A DNA stretch of 5,503 bases, from the NCBI GenBank assembly GCA_016199905.1, contig JACQFU010000509.1, positions 1 to 5,503 of the forward strand. The letters are read 5' to 3'. A model generated the notes under the pieces. That model did no database searches. It was not told the origin of the DNA and was given only the letters and a program-made list of their open reading frames with translations. Of this stretch, positions 1 to 5,503 are shown piece by piece; the first letter of the stretch is position 1; each line of letters starts with the position of its first letter. The position numbers were made by a program, and so were the translations under genes. Source of the DNA: Candidatus Wallbacteria bacterium. GTDB taxonomy: Bacteria; Muiribacteriota; UBA6191; JACPRK01.

Positions 1-438
1 ACCGAGGTGGGCAAGACGCTGCGGAACCTGTTCGTCAACCGCCAGCTTCAGACCTGGCGCGTGCTGGAGGAGAGCAAGACCTTCTGCACGCTGTCGGCGA
101 CTCAAAAGACCCAATTACTCTCGATGGTGTCTACGAACCGGTGCAACCCGAGCGACTACCTGTTCCAGGAAGGCGAGCGGCCGGTCTTCTGCTACATCAT
201 CTCCAGCGGAGAGGCCGTGGTGAGCACGAAGGGGCAGTTCATCGCTCGGCTGAAGCGGGGCGATTTCGCTGGCAAGGTCTTCCCCTTCAAGAAGATCGGC
301 CGCATCCCTTTCTCCATCCAGGCCGAGACCGAGACCGAGACTCTGGCCGTCGAGATGTCGGACCTGACCTCGTTCCTCGAGAACAACCCCGGGTTCTACC
401 TGAAGCTGGCCAACCTGGACTACGAGGCGTTTGTCTGA
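1..438 (+). CDS. cyclic-nucleotide-binding-like domain protein, C-terminal part (5' end outside window)
   Basis: The frame is open from base 1, so the gene probably begins upstream; a GTG at 7 is the first start codon visible but has no convincing ribosome site in view. Counting from that GTG as residue 1, residues about 25-135 look like a CRP/cNMP-binding beta-barrel: a leader 'FCTLSATQKTQLLSMV' (helix before the barrel), 'LFQEGERPVFCYIISSGEAVV' spread over 52-72 (the usual F-x-x-G-E...hyhhh-x-G pattern), and 'RLKRGDFAG' at 81-89. In cNMP domains the phosphate-binding cassette normally reads G-E-x-A followed by R-(T/S)-A-(S/T). Here it reads G-D-F-A and then 'GRIPFSIQA', so the ribose-contacting Glu is Asp and the Arg loop is altered; ligand binding is uncertain. 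No DNA-binding HTH follows the barrel, so this is not a CRP-type regulator as seen. What lies N-terminal is unknown. It ends 8 nt inside the next gene, which suggests translational coupling. Confidence 0.72.
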   Translation, partial: TEVGKTLRNLFVNRQLQTWRVLEESKTFCTLSATQKTQLLSMVSTNRCNPSDYLFQEGERPVFCYIISSGEAVVSTKGQFIARLKRGDFAGKVFPFKKIGRIPFSIQAETETETLAVEMSDLTSFLENNPGFYLKLANLDYEAFV

Positions 439-2041
439 GGATTTGCCGCCGGCAGCCCATCCCCAGCGCAATCTGACGCTCGTGCTGGCGCTGACTCTCG
501 CGGCTGGGCTTCTGGCGCGAGTGTCGAACCTGCCGCTGCACCTGACCCGGCCGATGAACAGCGACGCTGCGCTGTTCCTGAGCGAGGCCCGGGCTCAGCT
601 GGCCGGCGGGGCTCGGCTGGACCCGCTCTGGCCTCCGCTGTATCCGCTGGCTTCCGCCCTGGCGGCCGGGCCCGGCGGGGACCTGGAGATGGCGGCCCTC
701 ACGCTGGCCGTGCTCGCCGGGACGCTGGCTCCGCTGCCCGTATTCCTGCTGGGCCGCAGGCTCTTCGGCCCCTGGGCTGCCTGCTTCGGCGCCCTCGCGG
801 TCGCCTTGCTCTCGCCGCTGGTTTTCTGGTCGTGCCAGGCCTACCCCGAGACTCTCTTCATCCTGACGCTCTATTCACTCCTGGCGCTGTTCTGGGTCCG
901 ACGCTCCGATGGCGGTCCTGGGACCTGCTTCGTCGCGGGGCTGCTGGCCGGCGTCGCCTACCTGCTGAGGCCCGAGGGGTTCGCTTACGCGCCGCTCCTG
1001 GCTGGCTGGCTGCTCGCCGACCCGGCGCGAGACGCGACCGCCCATGGGCGCGCGCGAACGGCGGCAGCCCTGCTGGCGGGATTCGCGTTGCTGGCAGCGC
1101 CGTGCCTGTGGCGGTTGCACTCGCAGCTCGGCCACTGGACCGTGAGCGGCAAGACGGGCTGGAACCTGCTCGTGGGAGACCGCGTGCTGGGCAAGGACTA
1201 CGACCAACTTGCCTGGAGCCTTTCGAGCGACGGAAAAGAGATCGCCTGCAATCGCGCGATGCGAGAGCTGACGGTTGCTCAAGTCGCCCGCGAACGGCCC
1301 GCGGAGCTGGCCCGCCGCTACGCAGCCAACGTTCGGCGCTTGCTCGGGCAACTGGCGGACTCGCTCGGCTGGGTGATGACGGCGCTGGCGGTGGTGGGCG
1401 TCGTGGCCGCGGCCCGCGAGCCGGCCGCGCTGGCCTTCCTGGCGATCGCTTGCGCGCCGTTGATGGCGCTGCCGCTTTTCTTCATCGACGGCCGGTTCGT
1501 GACGTTGGCCCTGCCGGCGCTCGTGCTGCTGGCGGCACGCGGAGTGGATCACGCGGCCGGAGTGCTCTCCCCCAGCCCAGCGAGGCGCAGGCTGGTCTGG
1601 ACGCTTCTCTGCGCAGTGGCCCTGGTCCCTCACGCGTTGACGGCGACGGCCATTGCGATGGCTGCGCCCCAGGTTCGCCTGGCGCCGCGGGCCGGGGACG
1701 AGTACCGTCAGGTCGGTCTCTGGATGCGCCAGCATTGTCCCGCCGGCTCCCGCACCACGAATGTCTGGGTGGCGTTCCACTCCGGACTGACCCCGGTTCA
1801 GATTCCGTTTGGCGGGTATCATCAGACGCTCGAGTACCTGGCGCGGCAAGGCTGCGATTTTCTGGTCGTCGACCGCCGGACGGCCGATCGGGGCTGGTTG
1901 CCCGAAAGCTCCCTCGCCTTTGCCTTCCTGCTGCGGACCGAACGGCCGCCGCAGGAGCTGGAGCCTCTCTACCGCTGGAACGCGCAACCCGAGTTCGAGG
2001 TGCGGGTGTACCGCATCCGGCGAGAGGGGATGAGGCTGTAG
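431..2041 (+). CDS. GT-C membrane glycosyltransferase, GT39/PMT_2 (ArnT-like) family
   Basis: Predicted inner-membrane protein of 536 aa. Such enzymes transfer a sugar from a polyprenyl-phosphate donor to a lipid, glycan or protein on the outer face of the membrane; the acceptor here cannot be told. Hydrophobic segments are visible at about 15-33, 86-106, 112-133, 141-156, 167-195, 209-227, 313-328, 331-350, 356-372 and 388-408. The first extracytoplasmic loop has an acidic motif, 'NSDAALF' (D45), at the place where GT-C enzymes keep their catalytic Asp/Glu. 'QAYPETLF' (137-144), 'LLRPEGFAYAP' (178-188) and 'GRFVTLALPALVLLAARG' (354-371) match the usual PMT_2 landmarks. Residues about 424-536 form a soluble C-terminal domain, probably periplasmic. 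TTG 431 is the earliest possible start, because this frame has a TGA at 401-403 and no start codon between. GTG 482 is an alternative that would shorten the first membrane helix; ATG 554 would remove it. Only a poorly spaced GAGG (424-427) precedes the TTG. It is probably translated by coupling from the upstream gene, and its stop lies in a heptamer repeat. Confidence 0.8.
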   Translation: MSEDLPPAAHPQRNLTLVLALTLAAGLLARVSNLPLHLTRPMNSDAALFLSEARAQLAGGARLDPLWPPLYPLASALAAGPGGDLEMAALTLAVLAGTLAPLPVFLLGRRLFGPWAACFGALAVALLSPLVFWSCQAYPETLFILTLYSLLALFWVRRSDGGPGTCFVAGLLAGVAYLLRPEGFAYAPLLAGWLLADPARDATAHGRARTAAALLAGFALLAAPCLWRLHSQLGHWTVSGKTGWNLLVGDRVLGKDYDQLAWSLSSDGKEIACNRAMRELTVAQVARERPAELARRYAANVRRLLGQLADSLGWVMTALAVVGVVAAAREPAALAFLAIACAPLMALPLFFIDGRFVTLALPALVLLAARGVDHAAGVLSPSPARRRLVWTLLCAVALVPHALTATAIAMAAPQVRLAPRAGDEYRQVGLWMRQHCPAGSRTTNVWVAFHSGLTPVQIPFGGYHQTLEYLARQGCDFLVVDRRTADRGWLPESSLAFAFLLRTERPPQELEPLYRWNAQPEFEVRVYRIRREGMRL

Positions 2042-2057
2042 GCTGTAGGCTGCAGGC
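2034..2057 (+). repeat. tandem heptamer repeat GGCTGTA, about 3.4 copies
   Basis: Two perfect copies of GGCTGTA (2034-2040, 2041-2047), one variant GGCTGCA (2048-2054) and a trailing GGC (2055-2057) lie head to tail. The repeat covers the last codon and the TAG stop (2039-2041) of the glycosyltransferase gene and most of the 24-bp gap before rlmN. Its distal end contributes the AGG (2054-2056) that is the only Shine-Dalgarno-like sequence before the rlmN ATG, at a 9-nt spacing. The copies are directly visible; any function is unknown. Confidence 0.85.
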
Positions 2058-2065
2058 GTTTCACG

Positions 2066-3118
2066 ATGGAACCGAAGCAAAGCGAATTGCAGGACCTGTA
2101 CGGGCTGGATTTTTCGTCTCTGCTGAAGCTGACGGCGTCGCTGGGCGGAGGGCCGAAGATGGCCGCGCAGCTGATGCGCAGCCTGTACGCCGATCGCCCT
2201 CGCCAGGTCGAGGAGATCCGGGGAGTGCGGCTGGAGTTCTTGCGCCGGCTGGCCGCGGTAGCGACCATCGGGCAGCTCACCGTCGCCCGCGAGCTGCCCA
2301 GCGCCGAGGCCGAGCCGACGACCAAGTACATCTTGGCGGGCGCCGACGGCGCAGAGTTCGAGACGGTGGTGATCCCGGCGCGGGACCGCTGCACGCTCTG
2401 CGTGAGCTCCCAGGTGGGCTGCCGAATGGGCTGCGCGTTCTGCCAGACGGGAAAGTTGGGCCTGGTGCGAAACCTCACGGCGGCGGAGATCGTCGAACAG
2501 GTGGTGTTCGCGCGCTCGCGCCTGCCGGCGGGCCGGTCGTTGACCAACGTGGTCTACATGGGAATGGGGGAGCCGCTGGACAACTTCGACGCCGTGTGGC
2601 GTAGCTACACGATCTTGCAGGAACAGCGCGGATTGGCGATTCCCCGGAACCGCATCACGATCAGCTCTGCCGGCTACCTCCCCGGGCTGGAGCGGCTGGC
2701 GATGCAGGGCGTGCCCGTGAGCCTGGCACTGTCACTCAACGCATCCAGTGACGCCATTCGCTCCGAGATCATGCCCGTGAACCGGCCCTGGCCGATCGAG
2801 CGGCTGATGGACCTGGCCGACGGCTTTCCGAGACGGCCCGACCGCGCCGTGATGCTGGAGTACGTGCTCTTCGACGGCATCAACGACTCCGAGGCCGACG
2901 TCGAACGGCTTGCCGAGCTGCTGGGAAGCCGCAAGGTGAAGGTGAACGTCATCGCCTACAACCCCGTACCCGGCCTGCCTTTTCGCCGCCCGCCGCCGGA
3001 CCGGGTGGAGACCTTTGCCGCCTCGCTGGCCGCCCGCGGCATCTGGACGATGGTGCGCGAGTCGCGCGGCACCGACGTGATGGGCGCGTGCGGACAACTG
3101 GGGCACGACAGTCGGTAG
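2066..3118 (+). CDS. rlmN: dual-specificity RNA methyltransferase RlmN (23S rRNA A2503-C2)
   Basis: Cytosolic radical-SAM enzyme of 350 aa, the usual size for RlmN. The family methylates C2 of A2503 in 23S rRNA and of A37 in some tRNAs through a methyl-cysteine intermediate and a 4Fe-4S cluster. An N-terminal RNA-binding region (1-100) precedes the radical-SAM barrel. The cluster motif C-x3-C-x2-C is C119, C123, C126. C112, seven residues before the cluster in 'LCVSSQVGC', corresponds to E. coli C118, and C342 in 'GTDVMGACGQL' corresponds to the methyl-carrying E. coli C355. The SAM-binding 'MGMGEP' is at 165-170; 'IMPVNR' (235-240), 'LEYVLFDGIND' (264-274) and 'AYNP' (297-300) are also typical. 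Oddities are an extra Cys (C109) making C-x2-C with C112, and 'SLNAS' (223-227) where most members have SLHA. Cfr (C8 methylation) shares the catalytic residues, but the RNLTAAEIV context (135-143) favours RlmN. The ATG is preceded by a weak AGG site. Confidence 0.93.
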   Translation: MEPKQSELQDLYGLDFSSLLKLTASLGGGPKMAAQLMRSLYADRPRQVEEIRGVRLEFLRRLAAVATIGQLTVARELPSAEAEPTTKYILAGADGAEFETVVIPARDRCTLCVSSQVGCRMGCAFCQTGKLGLVRNLTAAEIVEQVVFARSRLPAGRSLTNVVYMGMGEPLDNFDAVWRSYTILQEQRGLAIPRNRITISSAGYLPGLERLAMQGVPVSLALSLNASSDAIRSEIMPVNRPWPIERLMDLADGFPRRPDRAVMLEYVLFDGINDSEADVERLAELLGSRKVKVNVIAYNPVPGLPFRRPPPDRVETFAASLAARGIWTMVRESRGTDVMGACGQLGHDSR

Positions 3119-3142
3119 GGCAGGCAGGGACGCCGGCCCTAC
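3115..3142. terminator. GC-rich imperfect inverted repeat between converging genes; possible bidirectional terminator
   Basis: Arm GTAGGGCAGGC (3115-3125) pairs with GCCGGCCCTAC (3132-3142), giving an 11-position stem with one A-G mismatch (3122/3135) and a 6-nt loop. It spans the whole 20-bp gap between rlmN and aroF. The rlmN TAG (3116-3118) lies in the left arm; the aroF TAG (complement of 3139-3141) lies in the right arm. No T-run follows on either strand, so it is not a textbook intrinsic terminator. It could equally be a dispersed intergenic repeat or an mRNA-stabilising hairpin at both 3' ends. Confidence 0.55.
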
Positions 3143-4164
3143 TCTCCGGAGGCCACGGTGCGATCGACCGCGGCCGCAATCCGCCGGACGTCCCGCATCA
3201 GGAGAGCGAAGCTCTTGGGCGTCAGCGACTGGGCCCCGTCGGAGAGCGCTTTCTGCGGCTCGTGGTGCACCTCGATGATGAGGGCGTCGGCGCCGGCGGC
3301 GACGGAGGCGCGGGCCATCGGAGTCACCTTGCTCCACAGGCCGATGCCGTGGCTGGGGTCGACTACCACCGGCAGGTGCGAGAGCGCCTTCATCACGGGC
3401 ACGGCATTGAGATCCAGCGTGTTGCGGGTGGAGTCTTCGAACGTGCGGATGCCGCGCTCGCAGAGGATCACCTGGTAGTTGCCCTGCGACATGATGTACT
3501 CGGCGGCCAGCAGCAGCTCCTTGATGGTGGCCGACATCCCGCGCTTGAGCAGCACGGGCTTGCGCAGCTTGCCAACCTCTTCCAGCAGCGTGAAGTTCTG
3601 CATGTTGCGGGCGCCGATCTGCAGCAGGTCGGCGTACTCGGCGACCAGCTCCAAGTTGTCGGTGTCCTTCACCTCGGTGACGATCGGCAGGCCGGTCTCC
3701 TCGCGGGCCTCCGCGAGGAACTCGAGCCCTTGCTTCTTCAAGCCCTGGAACGCGTAGGGCGAGGTGCGCGGTTTGAAGGCGCCGCCGCGGAGCATCCGGG
3801 CGCCCAGGCGCTTCACCTCGCGCGCGATGTGCATAACCTGTTCGCGGCTTTCGACGGCGCAGGGGCCGGCCATCACGACGATCTCCTTGCCGCCGATGGG
3901 CACGCCGCGCACGTCGACGATCGTGTCTTCCGGGTGGACGTCGCGGCTGACGAGCTTGTGAGGCGAGGTCACGTGGATGACCTCCATCACGCCGTCGACG
4001 CTCTCGAGGTTCTCGATCTCGACGAAGCCCTGGTTGCCCGTGACGCCGATGGCGATCCGGACCGCGCCCGGCATCACGTGCGGCGCAAACCCCCTGGCGC
4101 GGATGAGGTCGCAGACCCTGTCGATGGCCTGCTGGTTGGAGTCCTTCTTCATCACGACGAGCAT
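3139..4164 (-). CDS. aroF: 3-deoxy-7-phosphoheptulonate (DAHP) synthase, type I-beta with N-terminal regulatory domain
   Basis: Cytosolic enzyme of 341 aa that condenses phosphoenolpyruvate and erythrose-4-phosphate to DAHP, the committed entry to the shikimate pathway for aromatic amino acids. It matches the Thermotoga/Bacillus-type subfamily closely. Residues 1 to about 70 ('MLVVMKKDS...') resemble the ferredoxin-like ACT-type domain that in T. maritima mediates Tyr/Phe feedback; residues about 80-335 form the TIM barrel. Visible motifs are 'AGPCAVESRE' (99-108), 'LRGGAFKPRTSPYAFQG' (125-141), 'QIGARNMQN' (182-190), 'LLKRG' (205-209), 'ILCERGIRTFE' (233-243) and 'VDPSHG' (268-273). The metal ligands are C102, H272, E298 and D309, falling at the same numbers as in the T. 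maritima enzyme. The ATG at 4164 is chosen because a GGGAGG site lies 8 nt before it and the protein then starts at the family's usual 'MLVV'. A GTG at 4185 would add seven residues encoded across that site. No chorismate mutase fusion is present. It lies 100 bp downstream of the PBP gene, so it may be co-transcribed or have its own promoter. Confidence 0.96.
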   Translation of the reverse strand: MLVVMKKDSNQQAIDRVCDLIRARGFAPHVMPGAVRIAIGVTGNQGFVEIENLESVDGVMEVIHVTSPHKLVSRDVHPEDTIVDVRGVPIGGKEIVVMAGPCAVESREQVMHIAREVKRLGARMLRGGAFKPRTSPYAFQGLKKQGLEFLAEAREETGLPIVTEVKDTDNLELVAEYADLLQIGARNMQNFTLLEEVGKLRKPVLLKRGMSATIKELLLAAEYIMSQGNYQVILCERGIRTFEDSTRNTLDLNAVPVMKALSHLPVVVDPSHGIGLWSKVTPMARASVAAGADALIIEVHHEPQKALSDGAQSLTPKSFALLMRDVRRIAAAVDRTVASGE

Positions 4165-4172
4165 CTGAGCAA

Positions 4173-4178
4173 CCTCCC
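4173..4178 (-). promoter_or_regulatory. Shine-Dalgarno site of aroF (decides the start)
   Basis: On the - strand GGGAGG is followed by an 8-nt spacer (4172-4165) and the ATG at 4164-4162. The strength and spacing support this ATG over the GTG at 4185, which would place the site inside the coding region. Confidence 0.8.
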
Positions 4179-4230
4179 GCGCCACGAGCGCGAATGACGG
4201 CCGCCAGTGTAACGCGACGCGCGCGCTCCT

Positions 4231-4275
4231 GGCTACTGCTGCGTTGCCCCCGGCGCCCGCCCGGCTACTGCTGCG
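4231..4275. repeat. 13-bp direct repeat around the PBP stop codon
   Basis: GGCTACTGCTGCG occurs at 4231-4243 and again at 4263-4275, 32 bp apart. On the - strand each copy reads CGCAGCAGTAGCC; the 4263-4275 copy encodes the last Gln-Gln-stop of the penicillin-binding protein. The sequence between the copies shows no further duplication. The rest of the gap, 4165-4230, holds the aroF ribosome site and nothing else I can support. Confidence 0.7.
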
Positions 4276-5503
4276 GCAAGTCGAAACCCGGCTGGGCTGC
4301 GGGGGCCGTCGGCGCGGCCGGCATGGGTCGCGCGGCCGGGATGCGGACCGGCGCGGCCGGGACGCGGGCTGGCTGGCGGAACAGCGACTCCTCCTCCGCG
4401 GGAAGCTCGGCGGGGGCAGCGGCGGCGCGACCCGGCGCGGTGTCCTCGGCCGCGGCGTCGCCGGCAGCGTCCGCGGTGGCCGGCTCGTCCTCGGCGGGAG
4501 CGTTCGCCTGGGCGTCCTCGGCTGCGTCCCCGCTCTGCTCGTCGGCAGGCATCGGAGCGGCGCCCAGCCCGGTCTCGGCCCGGACGGGACCCGAGCGCTC
4601 CTCCAGCGGCCGTTTCGAGATCACGTCGGGGACCGCTGCGCCGTCGGCGCCCAGCGCCTCCTCGTCGGGCAAGGCATCCGTCGACTCCGGTACGTCGCTG
4701 CCCGGCAGCTCGACATTGGCCACTGCCGGCAGGCCGTTGACGTCCAGCGGCTGATGCAAGTTGCACCGCACGGTGGGCGCCCGCCCCTTGGCGAAGGCCA
4801 TCGTCCAGCGGTCCTTGCACTGCGGAAACGGCAAGAGCCCGCTGTCGGTGCAGGCCGTGACGATCTCCACGCCGGGAGGCTTCTTGAAGTCGAGGTGAGG
4901 CCTGTCCTTGAGGTAGTCGCGCAGGAAGGCGCCGACGATGGGGGCGGCCACGGCGCCGCCGGCCTTGCCGTCGCCCAGCGGCCTATGATCGTCGTTTCCG
5001 ATGTAGCAGCCGACGGCGATCTCCGGAGTGAAACCGACGAACCACGCATCGCGGAAGCCGTTGCTGGTGCCGGTTTTCCCCGCCACCATCTGGCCTGGGA
5101 CTCGGGCCTTGGTGCCGCTGCCGCGCTCCACGACTCCGCGGAGCAAGTGAGTCATTTCGAAGGCGGTGTTCTCGTCCAGGACCTCGTGTTCGCTCGGCTC
5201 GGCCCTGAACAGCTCTTTGCCGTCCGGGTCCTCGACTCGCAAGATGCAGCGAGGTTCGACGCGGATGCCTTGGTTGGCGAAGACGCCGTAGGCGCTCACC
5301 ATCTCCAGCAAGTTGACCTCGCTGGAGCCCAGGGCCAGCGGAAGGTTTGCGTCCAGCGGCGTCGTGATGCCCATCGCGCGCGCCAGCTTCACGACGCTGT
5401 GCACGCCAATCTGCTCGAGCACCTTCACTGCCACGATGTTGTAGGAGCCGGCCAGCGCCTTGGCCAGTACCGTGGGACCGTGGTAGGTCTCGCCGAAGTT
5501 GTG
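4265..5503 (-). CDS. mrcA: class A penicillin-binding protein, PBP1A-like, C-terminal 412 residues (5' end outside window)
   Basis: Peptidoglycan synthase anchored in the inner membrane and acting in the periplasm. The window holds the distal half of the transpeptidase domain and the C-terminal tail. The GT51 glycosyltransferase domain and the catalytic SxxK motif lie beyond base 5503, so class A is inferred from sequence style. Counting from the window edge as residue 1, 'HGPVTLAKALAGSYN' (8-22) contains the SxN motif, here SYN at 20-22, and 'VAGKTGTSNGFRDAWFVGFTP' is spread over 140-160 with KTGT at 143-146 (bases 5066-5077). 'GCYIGNDDHRPLG' (165-177) and the 'C-x10-C-x17-C' region (218-247) are typical PBP1A tail features. 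From about residue 266 to the end the protein is low complexity: an acidic Ala/Asp/Glu stretch, then a Pro/Ala/Arg stretch ending in Gln-Gln. The frame is open to the window edge, so GTG 5434 is internal and not a start. The assignment to PBP1A rather than another class A type is likely but unproven without the N-terminus. Confidence 0.92.
   Translation of the reverse strand, partial: HNFGETYHGPTVLAKALAGSYNIVAVKVLEQIGVHSVVKLARAMGITTPLDANLPLALGSSEVNLLEMVSAYGVFANQGIRVEPRCILRVEDPDGKELFRAEPSEHEVLDENTAFEMTHLLRGVVERGSGTKARVPGQMVAGKTGTSNGFRDAWFVGFTPEIAVGCYIGNDDHRPLGDGKAGGAVAAPIVGAFLRDYLKDRPHLDFKKPPGVEIVTACTDSGLLPFPQCKDRWTMAFAKGRAPTVRCNLHQPLDVNGLPAVANVELPGSDVPESTDALPDEEALGADGAAVPDVISKRPLEERSGPVRAETGLGAAPMPADEQSGDAAEDAQANAPAEDEPATADAAGDAAAEDTAPGRAAAAPAELPAEEESLFRQPARVPAAPVRIPAARPMPAAPTAPAAQPGFDLPQQ

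Noticed and set aside
875..2080. 401-codon - strand frame opposite the glycosyltransferase gene
   Set aside because: Composition rich in Arg, Gln, His and Pro with no domain; antisense shadow of a strongly supported membrane protein gene.
832..2604. 590-codon + strand frame running across the glycosyltransferase/rlmN junction
   Set aside because: Arg/Gly/Ala/Pro-rich shadow translation overlapping two well-supported genes in another frame; no motif.
3088..4197. Open frame of 369 codons on the + strand opposite aroF
   Set aside because: It mirrors the aroF codons in GC-rich DNA, has a His/Asp/Val/Leu-rich composition typical of antisense frames and no recognisable domain. aroF on the - strand has every family motif.
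4206..4234. Possible aroF promoter with TACACT (- strand, 4211-4206) as a -10 element
   Set aside because: No -35-like hexamer lies 16-18 bp upstream (AGCCAG there), and a single weak -10 match in such GC-rich DNA is not enough.
4194..4754. 186-codon + strand Ser/Ala/Gly-rich frame opposite the PBP tail
   Set aside because: It is the complement of the low-complexity Ala/Pro/Glu-rich tail; the bias explains the open frame and no ribosome site is visible.
4233..4820. 195-codon - strand frame overlapping the PBP tail, ending in Gln-Gln-stop
   Set aside because: Arg/Gly-rich shadow in another frame. The matching ending comes from the 13-bp duplication, which is reported separately.

Overview
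The window is dense, GC-rich bacterial chromosome (about two-thirds G+C by eye) with five protein genes in a convergent layout: three on the + strand at the left and two on the - strand at the right. No tRNA, rRNA, CRISPR array, insertion sequence, phage gene or toxin/defence module was recognised. The organism cannot be named from this segment. A class A penicillin-binding protein and a Thermotoga/Bacillus-type (type I-beta) DAHP synthase indicate a peptidoglycan-walled bacterium. The gene set, the GC content and the short intergenic repeats would fit Acidobacteriota, a PVC-group relative or a related candidate phylum, but that is inference only.

Left block (+ strand). Positions 1-438 hold the C-terminal part of a protein ending in a cyclic-nucleotide-binding-like (CRP-fold) domain with a degenerate phosphate-binding cassette. 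It overlaps by 8 nt the TTG start of a polytopic GT-C membrane glycosyltransferase of the GT39/PMT_2 type (431-2041). A three-copy heptamer repeat supplies that gene's stop codon and most of the 24-bp gap before rlmN (2066-3118), the radical-SAM enzyme that methylates A2503 of 23S rRNA and A37 of some tRNAs. The tight spacing suggests one transcript, though the three products have no obvious shared pathway.

Convergence point. rlmN and the - strand aroF end 20 bp apart. A GC-rich imperfect inverted repeat (3115-3142) fills the gap and carries both stop codons, one in each arm.

Right block (- strand). aroF (3139-4164) encodes the first enzyme of the shikimate pathway, with all motifs intact and a strong Shine-Dalgarno that fixes its start at an ATG seven codons inside the longest reading frame. 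A 100-bp gap separates it from the upstream gene (4265 to beyond 5503), the C-terminal 412 residues of a PBP1A-like peptidoglycan synthase. That fragment contains the SxN and KTGT transpeptidase motifs and a long acidic, then Pro/Ala/Arg-rich, tail. Its N-terminal part, including the glycosyltransferase domain and catalytic SxxK, lies outside the window.

I did not find a convincing undescribed system. The items most worth a second look are small: the hairpin holding both stop codons, the heptamer repeat, a 13-bp duplication around the PBP stop codon, and sequence oddities in RlmN and the cyclic-nucleotide-binding domain.
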